From an uncultured Bacteroidota bacterium (GTDB lineage Bacteria; Bacteroidota; Bacteroidia; JABEUT01): a stretch of 64,000 nucleotides of DNA. Position numbers and translations under genes: made by a program. Location: NCBI GenBank assembly GCA_903863935.1, contig CAIPDV010000081.1, positions 1-64,000 of the forward strand. The letters run 5' to 3'. The notes under the pieces were generated by a model. It was not told where the DNA came from and searched no databases. It saw nothing but the letters and a program-made list of their open reading frames with translations. Positions 25,257 to 34,352 of this stretch are shown here, piece by piece; the stretch's first letter is position 1; every line of letters starts with the position of its first letter.

Positions 25257-26927
25257 TCACATCTTTATAAGTAAATTTACTTTTCCTCCCTCATTATCTG
25301 TTTGAGCCGATTTAAAATAATGGTTGTATATTGGCATATCAAAATTAAGTTCAGGTATGTTGTTCAGCGGAATATCTTTGGCATCAAATGCAGTGCGGGT
25401 ATATTTAGCTTTACCAAGATAATAATCGAAAACTTTTTCATAGTTACTGCCCAATGATTGCCGGAAGGAAATAATATCAGGAGAAGCCGCCGTATCCTCC
25501 GGAAGATTGTTGCCCACAAACCCAACTACCACTTTGCTTTTAAGGTAATACATATAGCTTGTTTCTTCATAATTGGTTGCGATAGTCAGGCTTCCGGTAG
25601 CAGGGTAGGTTGCCTTTATATACGGAATTGTGTAATCAAGCGGGCCCTTGTATTGATTGGTCATTTCATAAACATGGCCTTCAATGGACGGAAGGTTTTC
25701 AAAAAACGTATATCCGAAAAGAACTGCAAATACCCCGGCAAGTATTCCCGTTTGCTGATTCCAGATTGTTTTTGAATTTTTCCTGTAAATGCTTAATAAA
25801 ACTATAAAATCAATAATAGCTATAATGGCTATTACAGGTTGCATATAAATCAGGTAACGGGTAAACATGGGTGAATCAATATTCGGGGCTGAGAAAAGGA
25901 AAACAATAAAAAGCAAGGTCAGGAAATTGGAAGCACTAAATTGTTTGTGATACATGCCCGATGCTTTTTTGAAATTCAGCATAACTCCAAGTCGCATAGC
26001 CAATGCGAGCCATAGCAGCTCCAGTTTATAGAAGTACCTCATTTCATTTGAAAAGTGCCACCAATACATAGCCGAATTGAAATGATAGAAATCATCAAGG
26101 ATTTTTTTCATTTCGAAGGTTTTAAAATAATCGAGCAGATGATGGATGGCGATATAGGAAATGATCAGTGCGATTAACGTAGGAAGTACAGATTTAAAAA
26201 TATCAACGGGTTTTTTTGTTATTGAATATTGGGTGATACCAATAATAGCTTCTGAAATACCTATGGTCAGGATAAAAATAAAAAACAAGGGAGAAAACAT
26301 ATTGAACATTATCCATAACAATATAGCGAGTGATGCTGAATAAAATATTTTATTGAATGGTATCCTGAATCGGTGCAAAGCATAAAGCGATATTATCAAA
26401 CAGGAGATGAACAGGGCAGGGGAATAGTACCGGACTTCCCTCAAATGCAATGTGAGTGAAATAGAAATTAATTCCGCCAGTAAAAACAGGAAAGGAAATA
26501 AGGTCCGGTAGAATTTATCATCGAATAATTTTGAAATTGCAAATGCCAAAAGGAATAGACCTAACAGACCAATTATTGCAAAGGTAGAACGGTAAATACC
26601 TGTTTTGGTATACAGGTCATCTGATAAATTGGCGAGTGTGTAACCTATAGCACCAAAGTAATATTGGCCCCAATTAGCACCACCAATAAAAGCATCATCC
26701 TTAGTATTTACTGCAACTCTCGGGGTGCTGCAAAACATATCATTTAACACATTCTTACCATCGTGCACTTTAGGGTATCCAAACTTTACAACTCTTTCCG
26801 AGCCCATGGCAGTCATGCTTTCATCGGCCCAAAATAAGGGGTAGGAAATATTTTTGAACACGCTCACCAAAAGAAGCAATCCTATTATATAGGTACATGC
26901 CTTTAGCATTCTCACTTTTTTATCCAT
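25257..26927 (-). CDS. Polytopic membrane protein, GT39-like glycosyltransferase (GT-C)
   Basis: A 556-residue protein from the ATG at 26927 (MDKKVRMLKACTYIIGLLLL), with about ten membrane helices. The first outer loop carries acidic residues in PLFWADESMTAMGSERV, as expected for the catalytic loop of GT-C enzymes such as PMT/ArnT, which transfer sugars from polyprenyl-phosphate donors. The C-terminal about 120 residues are soluble and probably periplasmic. A longer reading to 27014 adds 29 residues that do not look like a signal. Substrate is unknown; identification rests on architecture and the acidic loop. Confidence 0.72.
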   Translation of the reverse strand: MDKKVRMLKACTYIIGLLLLVSVFKNISYPLFWADESMTAMGSERVVKFGYPKVHDGKNVLNDMFCSTPRVAVNTKDDAFIGGANWGQYYFGAIGYTLANLSDDLYTKTGIYRSTFAIIGLLGLFLLAFAISKLFDDKFYRTLFPFLFLLAELISISLTLHLREVRYYSPALFISCLIISLYALHRFRIPFNKIFYSASLAILLWIMFNMFSPLFFIFILTIGISEAIIGITQYSITKKPVDIFKSVLPTLIALIISYIAIHHLLDYFKTFEMKKILDDFYHFNSAMYWWHFSNEMRYFYKLELLWLALAMRLGVMLNFKKASGMYHKQFSASNFLTLLFIVFLFSAPNIDSPMFTRYLIYMQPVIAIIAIIDFIVLLSIYRKNSKTIWNQQTGILAGVFAVLFGYTFFENLPSIEGHVYEMTNQYKGPLDYTIPYIKATYPATGSLTIATNYEETSYMYYLKSKVVVGFVGNNLPEDTAASPDIISFRQSLGSNYEKVFDYYLGKAKYTRTAFDAKDIPLNNIPELNFDMPIYNHYFKSAQTDNEGGKVNLLIKM

Positions 26928-27034
26928 GTAAGAACAAACGTAATAATTATTTCGGAGAGCATCATCGTCATTACCAAACCCTGTATAAACCTGTTTATTA
27001 ACATTTTTTAACAACCGCTTTTTTCAATAGAACG

Positions 27035-27042
27035 TAATTTTG
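27035..27042 (+). promoter_or_regulatory. -7 box for the gldA-gldF-gldG operon
   Basis: TAATTTTG matches TAnnTTTG and lies 31 bp before the gldA ATG. Confidence 0.5.
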
Positions 27043-27073
27043 GTGCGCTTTAAAAAAGCAGTCAGATCAACCG

Positions 27074-28003
27074 ATGGAAGTAGTAGTAAAAAATATTAGT
27101 AAGCGTTACAAGGGATATAAAGCCGTTGATGGTATCAGTTTTCGCATCAATCAAGGGGAAGTGCTTGGCTTTTTAGGCCCTAACGGAGCAGGCAAGAGCA
27201 CTACTATGAAAATTATTACTTCCTATATTTCGCCCAGCGAAGGTGATGTGGAAGTGGGTGGTTATTCAGTTACAACGCATCCCGAAGAGGTTAAAAAACT
27301 GATCGGTTACCTTCCGGAAAATAATCCGCTTTACCTGGATATGCCTGTAATGGATTACCTGGAGTTTTCTGCAAATTTGCAAGGTGTTCCAAAAGAAAAG
27401 ATGCATCGGCGGGTGCGCGAAATGCTTATGGTATGCGGTCTTGGAGGCGAGAAACATAAATTGATCGGAGAGCTGTCGAAAGGATTCAGGCAGCGGGTTG
27501 GTCTTGCACATGCAATGATTCATGACCCTCAAGTTTTAATTCTGGATGAGCCCACCACTGGTCTCGATCCTAACCAGATCATTGAAATACGCAAGCTTAT
27601 AAAAGATATAGGTAAACAAAAAACAGTAATTCTTAGTACGCATATTTTGCCGGAAGTGGAAGCAACATGCGACCGGATACTAATCATAAATAAAGGAAAA
27701 ATTGTGGCCGACGGTACTCCTGAAAATTTGCGCAAACAAGCTAAGGGCAGGGAATTGATTCGTGTAAAAATAGAGGACGGAAAGACTGAAGATATCGCTG
27801 TTGCATTACGCGGGCTCTCTTCAATACTAAGTGTGGAAGGAATGCCCGGATCGGAAAGTAATTTCGAAATTCAAGGCGATAAATTTGCTGCACCAAAACG
27901 TGAAATATTTAAAATGTGTGTGGAAAAAGGCTGGACCCTCACTGAAATGGTTCCATTTGAAACCAGCCTCGAAGATATTTTCCATGATCTTACGATAAAC
28001 TAG
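27074..28003 (+). CDS. gldA: Gliding-motility ABC transporter ATP-binding protein GldA
   Basis: A 309-residue ABC ATPase with Walker A GPNGAGKST, signature LSKGFRQRVGLAHAM, Walker B VLILDEPTTGLDP and switch ILSTHILPEVE, plus a C-terminal extension (about 85 residues) as in GldA. With GldF and GldG it forms the ABC complex needed for gliding in Flavobacterium. All three genes are consecutive here with 2-3 bp gaps, while in F. johnsoniae gldA lies apart from gldFG (recalled). Many non-gliding Bacteroidota keep the set, so it does not prove motility. Confidence 0.92.
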   Translation: MEVVVKNISKRYKGYKAVDGISFRINQGEVLGFLGPNGAGKSTTMKIITSYISPSEGDVEVGGYSVTTHPEEVKKLIGYLPENNPLYLDMPVMDYLEFSANLQGVPKEKMHRRVREMLMVCGLGGEKHKLIGELSKGFRQRVGLAHAMIHDPQVLILDEPTTGLDPNQIIEIRKLIKDIGKQKTVILSTHILPEVEATCDRILIINKGKIVADGTPENLRKQAKGRELIRVKIEDGKTEDIAVALRGLSSILSVEGMPGSESNFEIQGDKFAAPKREIFKMCVEKGWTLTEMVPFETSLEDIFHDLTIN

Positions 28004-28006
28004 TGC

Positions 28007-28735
28007 ATGAAGAACCCATCATTAATAATAGCTAAAAAGGAACTGCGGATGTTTTTCGATTCGCTGGTGGCGTATATTTTGCTGTTGGCGTTCCTGGGTT
28101 TCAGCGGATTTTTCACTTGGTTTTACGACCATGATGTGTTCTTTGTTAAGCAAGCCAACCTGCAATCCTTCTTCACCATTGCCTACTGGACTTTGTTTTT
28201 CTTTATTCCTGCACTTACCATGCGTTCGCTGGCAGAAGAAACCAAAACCGGAACCATTGAACTTTTGCTTACTAAACCAATTACAAACTGGCAGGTATTA
28301 TGGGGTAAATTTTTAGCCTGCTTTATGCTTATACTTATTGCCCTGCTATGCACATTGCCATATGTTATCACCATATATTTTCTGGGTAAAATAGATTTAG
28401 GAGTGGTGGTATGCGGCTATCTGGGTCTGTTGTTTATGAGTGCTGCCTACATAAGCATCGGTATGTTTGCCAGCAGCCTGACAAGCAATCAGGTGGTGGC
28501 TTTTCTGGTTTCACTTTTCACGGGCATATTCTTTCAATATCTGTTCGGTGCTGTGGGCTCAGGTTTGCAGGGAAATGGCGGAGAAATATTAAATTACCTG
28601 AGTATGCAAAACCATGTGGATGGTATTTCCCGGGGGGTTATCGATAGCAGAGATGTGATCTATTTCGGAAGTATTATTTTACTCGGAATGATAATAGCGG
28701 AAGTTTCACTGGCTAAACGTAATGTGTCGGAATAA
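28007..28735 (+). CDS. gldF: Gliding-motility ABC transporter permease GldF
   Basis: A 242-residue ABC-2-type permease with six hydrophobic segments. The N-terminal cytoplasmic KKELRMFFDSLVAYILL motif and RSLAEETKTGTIELLLTKPI are hallmark ABC-2/GldF sequences. It would form the membrane channel for GldA. It is followed after 2 bp by gldG. Length is typical for GldF. Confidence 0.93.
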   Translation: MKNPSLIIAKKELRMFFDSLVAYILLLAFLGFSGFFTWFYDHDVFFVKQANLQSFFTIAYWTLFFFIPALTMRSLAEETKTGTIELLLTKPITNWQVLWGKFLACFMLILIALLCTLPYVITIYFLGKIDLGVVVCGYLGLLFMSAAYISIGMFASSLTSNQVVAFLVSLFTGIFFQYLFGAVGSGLQGNGGEILNYLSMQNHVDGISRGVIDSRDVIYFGSIILLGMIIAEVSLAKRNVSE

Positions 28736-28737
28736 AT

Positions 28738-30240
28738 ATGAATAAGCGTCAGAATTTAACAACCGGTATTTTATTGATGGCAGCCATTGTAGTGGTGGTG
28801 AATGTGTTTTCATATTTCTATTTTTTCCGTTTAGACTTAACCCGCGACAGACGTTACACGCTTAGTTCCTCCACAAAAGATATTCTGAGTTCTTTAAAAA
28901 AACCGGTGACTGTTACCGCATTTTATTCTGAGAATTCCATTCCGCTCATTACGCGTGCAAAATCTGATTTAAAGGACCTGCTCATTGAATACGCTGCCCG
29001 TTCGGGAAATAAAGTTGTATTTAATTTTATCAATCCGAATAAGAGCGACAGCCTTGAGGCAATTGCCCAGAAGAATGGTGTAAATCCGTTTCCGCTGCAG
29101 GTGCGCGATAAAGATGAAATGAAAAATGTGAAGGTCTATCTCGGTGCCGTTGTAAAAATGGGCGATAAAACCGAGGTGCTTCCCTTCATCGACCCAGGCA
29201 GTTCCCTTGAGTACCTGTTATCAAATGCTATAAAAAAAATATCAATTGATAAGAAGGATCCCATAGGAGTATTAGAGGGTAACGATGAATCAGCTTTGAA
29301 TGAAATGATGCAGATGGCATCTTCAGTTAATTCACTGCACGCATTGCAGGAAGTGAAGCTCGATGATGCTACGCCCATACCGGCACAATATAAAACTATT
29401 GCTATCGTAAATCCGAAAGATTCATTCCGTGCCGGACAATTGAACCAGTTGGATGCCTTTTTGGCCAGAGGCGGCAGGTTGCTGATAGCCTATAACGGAC
29501 TTGACCCCGATCTGCGCTCAGGCACCGGAAACCTCGACCATATTGGCTTTTCGCAATGGCTGATAGGAAAAGGAATTATGCTGGATAATAAATATTTGGT
29601 AGATCATACCTGCGGTTATGTTGGACAAAACCTAAATGGGCAAACAATTCAAATTCCGTTCCCTTACCTGCCAATGATCAATAGCTTTTCCAATCATCCT
29701 ATATCAAAAGATCTGCACGAGGTTATGCTGCCATTTGCTACCGATATTAAATTTGTTGGCGACAGCACGAAAGAAAAATTCACACCGCTTGCATTTTCCT
29801 CTAACTATACCGGTTTAATGACACCACCTGTAAAGTTCGAATTGAATCATAACTGGACACAACGAGAATTTCCTTATTCCGGATTAACAGTTGCTGCAGC
29901 AATAACTGGTGTTGGTGGTTCTTCCGATTCACGGATTGTTATTATTGCCAATGGCGATTTTATTGTGAATGGCAGCGGAAAACAGGCAAGAAAAGTGGAG
30001 GAGGATAATGTAAACTTGTTCTCTAATTCAATTGACTGGCTCGCCGACAACACCGGGCTCATTGAATTACGCGGCAAGGTGGTAACTTATAATCCAATTA
30101 AGGATGTGAGCGATAGGATGAAATTATTTTTGAAATATCTTAACTTTTCACTGCCCATATTGCTTGTTATTTTGTATGGCATTATTCGTATGCAGGTGAA
30201 AAAAGTGATTCGTAAAAAACGCATGGAGGAAATTCTATGA
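28738..30240 (+). CDS. gldG: Gliding-motility ABC transporter component GldG
   Basis: A 500-residue protein with an N-terminal anchor, the motif YFFRLDLTRDRRYTLS and a large periplasmic ABC-type-uncharacterised domain (VTVTAFYSENSIPLI, NFINPNKSD, ARGGRLLIAYNGLDPDL), closing with a membrane helix near the C-terminus. GldG is the accessory subunit of the GldAFG complex. It overlaps the DUF4340 gene by 4 bp as ATGA, suggesting coupled translation. Confidence 0.93.
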   Translation: MNKRQNLTTGILLMAAIVVVVNVFSYFYFFRLDLTRDRRYTLSSSTKDILSSLKKPVTVTAFYSENSIPLITRAKSDLKDLLIEYAARSGNKVVFNFINPNKSDSLEAIAQKNGVNPFPLQVRDKDEMKNVKVYLGAVVKMGDKTEVLPFIDPGSSLEYLLSNAIKKISIDKKDPIGVLEGNDESALNEMMQMASSVNSLHALQEVKLDDATPIPAQYKTIAIVNPKDSFRAGQLNQLDAFLARGGRLLIAYNGLDPDLRSGTGNLDHIGFSQWLIGKGIMLDNKYLVDHTCGYVGQNLNGQTIQIPFPYLPMINSFSNHPISKDLHEVMLPFATDIKFVGDSTKEKFTPLAFSSNYTGLMTPPVKFELNHNWTQREFPYSGLTVAAAITGVGGSSDSRIVIIANGDFIVNGSGKQARKVEEDNVNLFSNSIDWLADNTGLIELRGKVVTYNPIKDVSDRMKLFLKYLNFSLPILLVILYGIIRMQVKKVIRKKRMEEIL

Positions 30241-31265
30241 TCAGGAAATTAGGCAACAAAGGTTTATTGCTCATTTTGGTTTTGGCACTTGCCATATTCG
30301 GATTGTTCCGTTACATAAGCAACAAAAGGGGAGAGAATACATTTAAAACAGCTATCATACCGAAGATTGATACGAACAAGCTCGACGGAATGATCATTTT
30401 CAGTAAACAGAATAAACAAAAGCCCTATGTGTTTACCCGTAAAGGAAAATATTGGTATGTTATGCAGGGCGACATTGGTTCCCGTGCTGAACCGCGTTCT
30501 GCCAGTTATACTGTTTCGCAATTGGAACAGATAAGCCCCGATAGGCTTGGTACCAATGACCCGAAAGATTGGAAAGATTTTAATGTGAATGATTCACTTG
30601 GCACCCGTGTGGTTTTGCTTTATGATAAGGATACAGTGTTAGATGTTATTGTTGGCCGGTTCTCCTACATTCCGCAGCAGAAGCAAGCCATAAGCTATAT
30701 GCGAATTTCGGGGCAAAATGAAGTATATGCCATTCCGGGATTCCTTTCCATGAACCTTGCGAATGAATTCGACAACTGGAGAGACCGAAAGGAAATGCCC
30801 GCCGAAGTTACTACCTGGAATAAATTAACTTTTATATATCCTGGCGACAGTGGTTTTGTGATTAAGAAAGACAGTACTAAAAAATGGGTTTTTGGTGACG
30901 GCACCTATCCTGATTCGGCTACAGCTGTAAAGGTAATTAGAGAGGTAAGCGAACAGAACTATGGCACATTTGTAAATAAGTTTGACTCCAATGGAAAGAC
31001 ACCTTTGTTTTTTGTAAAGGTGGAAGGAAAAGATTTCAGCCCTGCTATTATTAAAGCTTTCCCTGCAGACACTACCAATGGTTACGTAATTAATTCTTCA
31101 CTTAATCCCGGCGCATTTTTCAGCGGGAAAAAAGGCGGAATGTTCAATAAATTATTCCCCGGAAAATCTTCTTTCTATAAGCAGGAAGCCAATTCCCCAA
31201 AAGCTAAAAAGAAGAAAATATCGGTATCAAAACCTTTTGATATTGTGATAAGCGTCGTAGCATAG
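30237..31265 (+). CDS. DUF4340 domain protein
   Basis: A 342-residue membrane-anchored protein with an N-terminal helix (LLLILVLALAIFGLFRYI) and a periplasmic DUF4340 domain (ISPDRLGTNDPKDWKDFNV, RVVLLYDKDTVLDVIVG, IPGFLSMNLANEFDNWRDR). DUF4340 proteins commonly follow gldG in Bacteroidota and likely work with the GldAFG-type transporter. The C-terminus is Lys-rich (SPKAKKKKISVSKPFDIVIS). It ends 15 bp from the stop of the convergent sigma-like gene. Confidence 0.88.
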   Translation: MIRKLGNKGLLLILVLALAIFGLFRYISNKRGENTFKTAIIPKIDTNKLDGMIIFSKQNKQKPYVFTRKGKYWYVMQGDIGSRAEPRSASYTVSQLEQISPDRLGTNDPKDWKDFNVNDSLGTRVVLLYDKDTVLDVIVGRFSYIPQQKQAISYMRISGQNEVYAIPGFLSMNLANEFDNWRDRKEMPAEVTTWNKLTFIYPGDSGFVIKKDSTKKWVFGDGTYPDSATAVKVIREVSEQNYGTFVNKFDSNGKTPLFFVKVEGKDFSPAIIKAFPADTTNGYVINSSLNPGAFFSGKKGGMFNKLFPGKSSFYKQEANSPKAKKKKISVSKPFDIVISVVA

Positions 31266-31280
31266 TCGTAATGTACGACT

Positions 31281-31886
31281 TTACCTTTTTTTGACTGCTT
31301 TTATTTTTTTTACTATTTGTTTCGCATCTTCATTGGCAAACGGGTTCATTTTTGAAACAGGAACTTTTATCGCGATTTTTTTCTTTGCTGCTGGTAACGC
31401 CGGTGTTTCAGAAAGCTCCTCAGGGAATGGCTCTCTTTTAAAATGTTGCTCCATTTGCAGGAATGCTTTATTCAATTTATTAAGTGGCTCGGCTTTATTT
31501 ACCGGCAGGCGAGCAATACTTGCTTGTTCGGCTAAGGCTTGAATTATGGTTTGGCGAATCCACCAAACAGCGTAAGGCATGAATCGGATTCCCTTAGTAG
31601 GGATATAGCGTTGGGCAGCTTTCATAAGCCCCAAATTGCCTTCACTGATCAAGTCGAGAATAGGCAGTCCCTGGTTATAATACTCCTTAGCAATAGATAC
31701 GACAAACTTCAGGTTTGCCCTTGTAAGCTTTTCAAGTGATTTTTTATCTCCATCCTGAATTTTTTTTGCAAGCACCACTTCTTCCCTAGACGTTAAAGGT
31801 TTTTCGCAATAAATTTCTTTCAGGTACTTTTCTAAAGAAGCACTTTCTTTGGTAGCAACCGGGTTTGAAGTTTTCAGGTTTTTCAT
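31281..31886 (-). CDS. Sigma-70-like factor lacking region 4
   Basis: A 201-residue protein closely related to the Bacteroidota primary sigma factor (about 287 residues) over its first 160 residues. Region 1.2 has SLEKYLKEIYCEKPLTSREE; region 2 (about 50-120) has TRANLKFVVSIAKEYYNQG and PYAVWWIRQTIIQALAEQAS; region 3 begins at about 128 (RLPVNKAEPLNKLNKAFLQM). From residue 162 homology stops: the tail AAKKKIAIKVPVSKM...KKIKAVKKR has 11 Lys, and region 4, the -33-binding helix-turn-helix, is absent. The neighbouring gene's stop is only 15 bp away, so no frameshifted region 4 can follow. Core-RNAP binding and -7 melting could remain. Confidence 0.85.
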   Translation of the reverse strand: MKNLKTSNPVATKESASLEKYLKEIYCEKPLTSREEVVLAKKIQDGDKKSLEKLTRANLKFVVSIAKEYYNQGLPILDLISEGNLGLMKAAQRYIPTKGIRFMPYAVWWIRQTIIQALAEQASIARLPVNKAEPLNKLNKAFLQMEQHFKREPFPEELSETPALPAAKKKIAIKVPVSKMNPFANEDAKQIVKKIKAVKKR

Positions 31887-32112
31887 TTAATTTTCAATCA
31901 ATATTTATACGAAGATAAATAAAATCCGGTGCCTTTTGCGGTGACCTATAAATATTGAGTAAAGTTGATATTCAACAGATATTCTATCGCAATTTCAATG
32001 TTTTATTCCTGAATGGAATAGTAAATCTCAACCATTTCGGGGCTTCGGTGGAACGCAATAAATTATTTTCTCATTTTAGCAAAATATTATGTTTTTTATG
32101 TTCAGAATTTGC

Positions 32113-32120
32113 TAATTTTG
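32113..32120 (+). promoter_or_regulatory. -7 box for the T9SS protein/peroxidase pair
   Basis: TAATTTTG matches TAnnTTTG and lies 27 bp before the ATG at 32148. Confidence 0.5.
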
Positions 32121-32147
32121 AACTACTAACGTAAAAATCCTGCTGGT

Positions 32148-33071
32148 ATGAAAAAAAATATACTCTCAATTTTAGCTATATTGTTATTGGGTTTTCATGT
32201 CGGGAATGCGCAAAGTTATACCCAGCTTTTTGATGGGGCCGATACATCAAAGCTTAACTCCATTATCATTCATCTTGATACAAGCAAACAAAATATCTGG
32301 CAGATAGGCCGCCCGCATAAGCACTTTTTCGATAGTGCATATTCCCGCCCCAATGTTATAGTTACGGATACTTCACTGGCTTATCCCATAAATAATACGT
32401 CAATATTTTCATTTGCAGTCCCAACTTATTTTATTCATTTCTCCATGTATGCCATCCAGTGGGTTCAAAAGCTCGACATGGACAGCGGCCGTGACGGAGG
32501 CATAGTTGAATTTTCAATGGATACAGGTAAAACATGGCGCAATGTATTCAGCAGCCAGCCCTATGTTTATAATTTTATAGGGTTCAATTCGGCTAACCAA
32601 ATGGTGTTGCCTTCCGGAGATACTGCTTTAAGCGGAACTGACAGTACCTGGCGGGATATCTGGTTATGCTTTAATTTGAGTACCATGCCAGTAATTGACA
32701 GTCTCCGTATCCGTTTCCGGTTTACCTCCGACTCGGTAAATAATAACCGCGAAGGATGGATGATGGATAATTTTGGTGCTCACATTACGGTTGTTCATCC
32801 CGTGCATGAAGTAAACAAAGATGCTTATCTGATGGTTTATCCACGTCTTACAACCGGGCTTGTATATATACGGGCCAAAGATAAAGGACCCGGTTTCAGA
32901 ATTCAAAGTGCAGAGTTGATTAATGAAGCAGGGCAGGTGGTGCAACAAACCAACCTTGGTCCCGGAGATTCATTTGTAAACATTGCATCGCAACCCAGCG
33001 GATGGTATACGCTTAAAGTTAAAACATCTGCAATAACTGAAACCTACAGGATCTGGCTGAAAAAGAATTAA
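32148..33071 (+). CDS. Secreted protein with T9SS-type C-terminal domain
   Basis: A 307-residue protein: signal peptide (MKKNILSILAILLLGFHVGN), then a beta-rich domain with RDGGIVEFSMDTGKTWRNVF and WMMDNFGAHITVVHP, as in MAM/choice-of-anchor-like domains. The last about 80 residues resemble a T9SS sorting domain (MVYPRLTTGLVYI, LINEAGQVVQQTNL, QPSGWYTLKV) though the usual YPNP is YPRL. A di-haem peroxidase gene follows after 1 bp, so the two are probably cotranscribed; a joint role is not known. Confidence 0.78.
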   Translation: MKKNILSILAILLLGFHVGNAQSYTQLFDGADTSKLNSIIIHLDTSKQNIWQIGRPHKHFFDSAYSRPNVIVTDTSLAYPINNTSIFSFAVPTYFIHFSMYAIQWVQKLDMDSGRDGGIVEFSMDTGKTWRNVFSSQPYVYNFIGFNSANQMVLPSGDTALSGTDSTWRDIWLCFNLSTMPVIDSLRIRFRFTSDSVNNNREGWMMDNFGAHITVVHPVHEVNKDAYLMVYPRLTTGLVYIRAKDKGPGFRIQSAELINEAGQVVQQTNLGPGDSFVNIASQPSGWYTLKVKTSAITETYRIWLKKN

Positions 33072-33072
33072 G

Positions 33073-34158
33073 GTGAAAAGGAGAAATCTTATTTTCGGAA
33101 GTGTATTTGCCTTGTGCACGCTGTTAATTTTTTTCAGTTCATTTAAATCCATATACTCCGGCACTCCATACCGGTTTCCATTACTGAATCACTTTCCGGC
33201 TATGCCGGAAAATAAGCTGAATCCTGTAACCAACGAAGGTGCAGAACTGGGCCGGTATTTGTTCTATGACCCTATTCTAAGCCATGACAGTACATTTTCC
33301 TGTGCCAGTTGCCATAAACAAAGTTATGCATTCAGCGATTCGCCAAACCAATTCAGCAAAGGGTTGCAGGGCGGCCTGATGCAGCGCAATACTCCCGCAC
33401 TTTTTAACCTTGCCTGGTACCCGTCTTTGTTTTGGGATGGAAGGGCTGCATCTGTAGAACAGCAAATTTTTACTCCCGTTCGACGGCACGATGAAATGGA
33501 TCTGGATTGGGCAATAGCCGAAAAAAGAATAAGTGCCAGTGCTTTTTATTCCGAAAAATTTAGCGCAGTTTTTGGAGAACGGAAAATTGACAGCACACTT
33601 ATCTCGATGGCAATTGCACAGTTTGTAAGAACGCTGCTTTCCTATCGAACTAAGTACGACAAAGTATTGACAGGTGATGCCGCGTATACCACCGATGAAT
33701 ACGAAGGATTTGTTCTGGTGAATGACCAGACCAAAGGAAACTGCCTCCATTGCCACACCACCGATGCAGATGCATTGGGAACAATACTCACATATAGCAA
33801 CAACGGACTTGATTCAGTCTATGATATTAAAAAATACAAAGATCCGGGGCTAGGTGCCATATCGGGCAAGAGCAGTGATTATGGAAAATTCAAAATACCA
33901 TCGCTAAGAAATGTTGCACTGACTGCCCCATATATGCACGATGGGAGATTTAAAACCTTAAACGAAGTGCTCGATTTTTACAGCAGCGGAGTTCACAACT
34001 GTGTTAACATAGATACTAAAATGGCTTTTGTAAACCGTGGCGGACTTCACCTGACAGATTTAGAAAAGCAAAAAATAATTGCTTTTCTGCATTGCCTTAC
34101 TGATTCGGCTTTTGTAAAGGACCCTGAGTTCGGAAATCCGTTTAAACAGAAAAAGTGA
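33073..34158 (+). CDS. Di-haem cytochrome c peroxidase (MauG/CcpA family)
   Basis: A 361-residue periplasmic protein with two c-type haem sites, C77-x2-C80-H81 (CASCH) and C224-x2-C227-H228 (CLHCH). Other family motifs are ELGRYLFYDPILS, RNTPALFNLAWYPSLFWDGR and KFKIPSLRNVALTAPYMHDG. An N-terminal hydrophobic segment (IFGSVFALCTLLIFFSSF) serves as signal or anchor. Relatives reduce H2O2 with electrons from small cytochromes, and some oxidise other substrates. The GTG start at 33073, 1 bp after the previous stop, fits the Lys/Arg-rich N-terminus. Confidence 0.93.
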   Translation: MKRRNLIFGSVFALCTLLIFFSSFKSIYSGTPYRFPLLNHFPAMPENKLNPVTNEGAELGRYLFYDPILSHDSTFSCASCHKQSYAFSDSPNQFSKGLQGGLMQRNTPALFNLAWYPSLFWDGRAASVEQQIFTPVRRHDEMDLDWAIAEKRISASAFYSEKFSAVFGERKIDSTLISMAIAQFVRTLLSYRTKYDKVLTGDAAYTTDEYEGFVLVNDQTKGNCLHCHTTDADALGTILTYSNNGLDSVYDIKKYKDPGLGAISGKSSDYGKFKIPSLRNVALTAPYMHDGRFKTLNEVLDFYSSGVHNCVNIDTKMAFVNRGGLHLTDLEKQKIIAFLHCLTDSAFVKDPEFGNPFKQKK

Positions 34159-34173
34159 CGTGGGTACAACATA

Positions 34174-34315
34174 TTTCAATTGCCGTCTGCTTCAGCTGAC
34201 GGACAAAGAAAACATAAAAAAATCGGCTTTAGCCTTAAATATAGTTTTCGTTTGAGGCTAAAGCAAAAAGTTTAGTGTAATTTATTCCGTCTGCTGAAGC
34301 AGACGGCAATTGAAA
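34174..34315. repeat. Nested inverted repeat, family D
   Basis: Perfect 23-bp outer arms (34174-34196 and 34293-34315, left arm starting TTTCAATTGCCGTCTGC) contain an inner perfect 10-bp pair GCTTTAGCCT/AGGCTAAAGC (34226-34235 and 34255-34264). The outer arms include the near-palindrome GCCGTCTGCTTCAGC. No coding capacity was seen. It lies between convergent genes and looks like a MITE or a large RNA hairpin. Confidence 0.8.
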
Positions 34316-34352
34316 ACCCGATAACTTTATTTCTGCTCAACTATCAAGTTAA

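Noticed and set aside
27074-31265. Proof that the organism glides
   Set aside because: GldA/F/G-type genes occur in many non-gliding Bacteroidota; the other gld/spr genes are outside the window.
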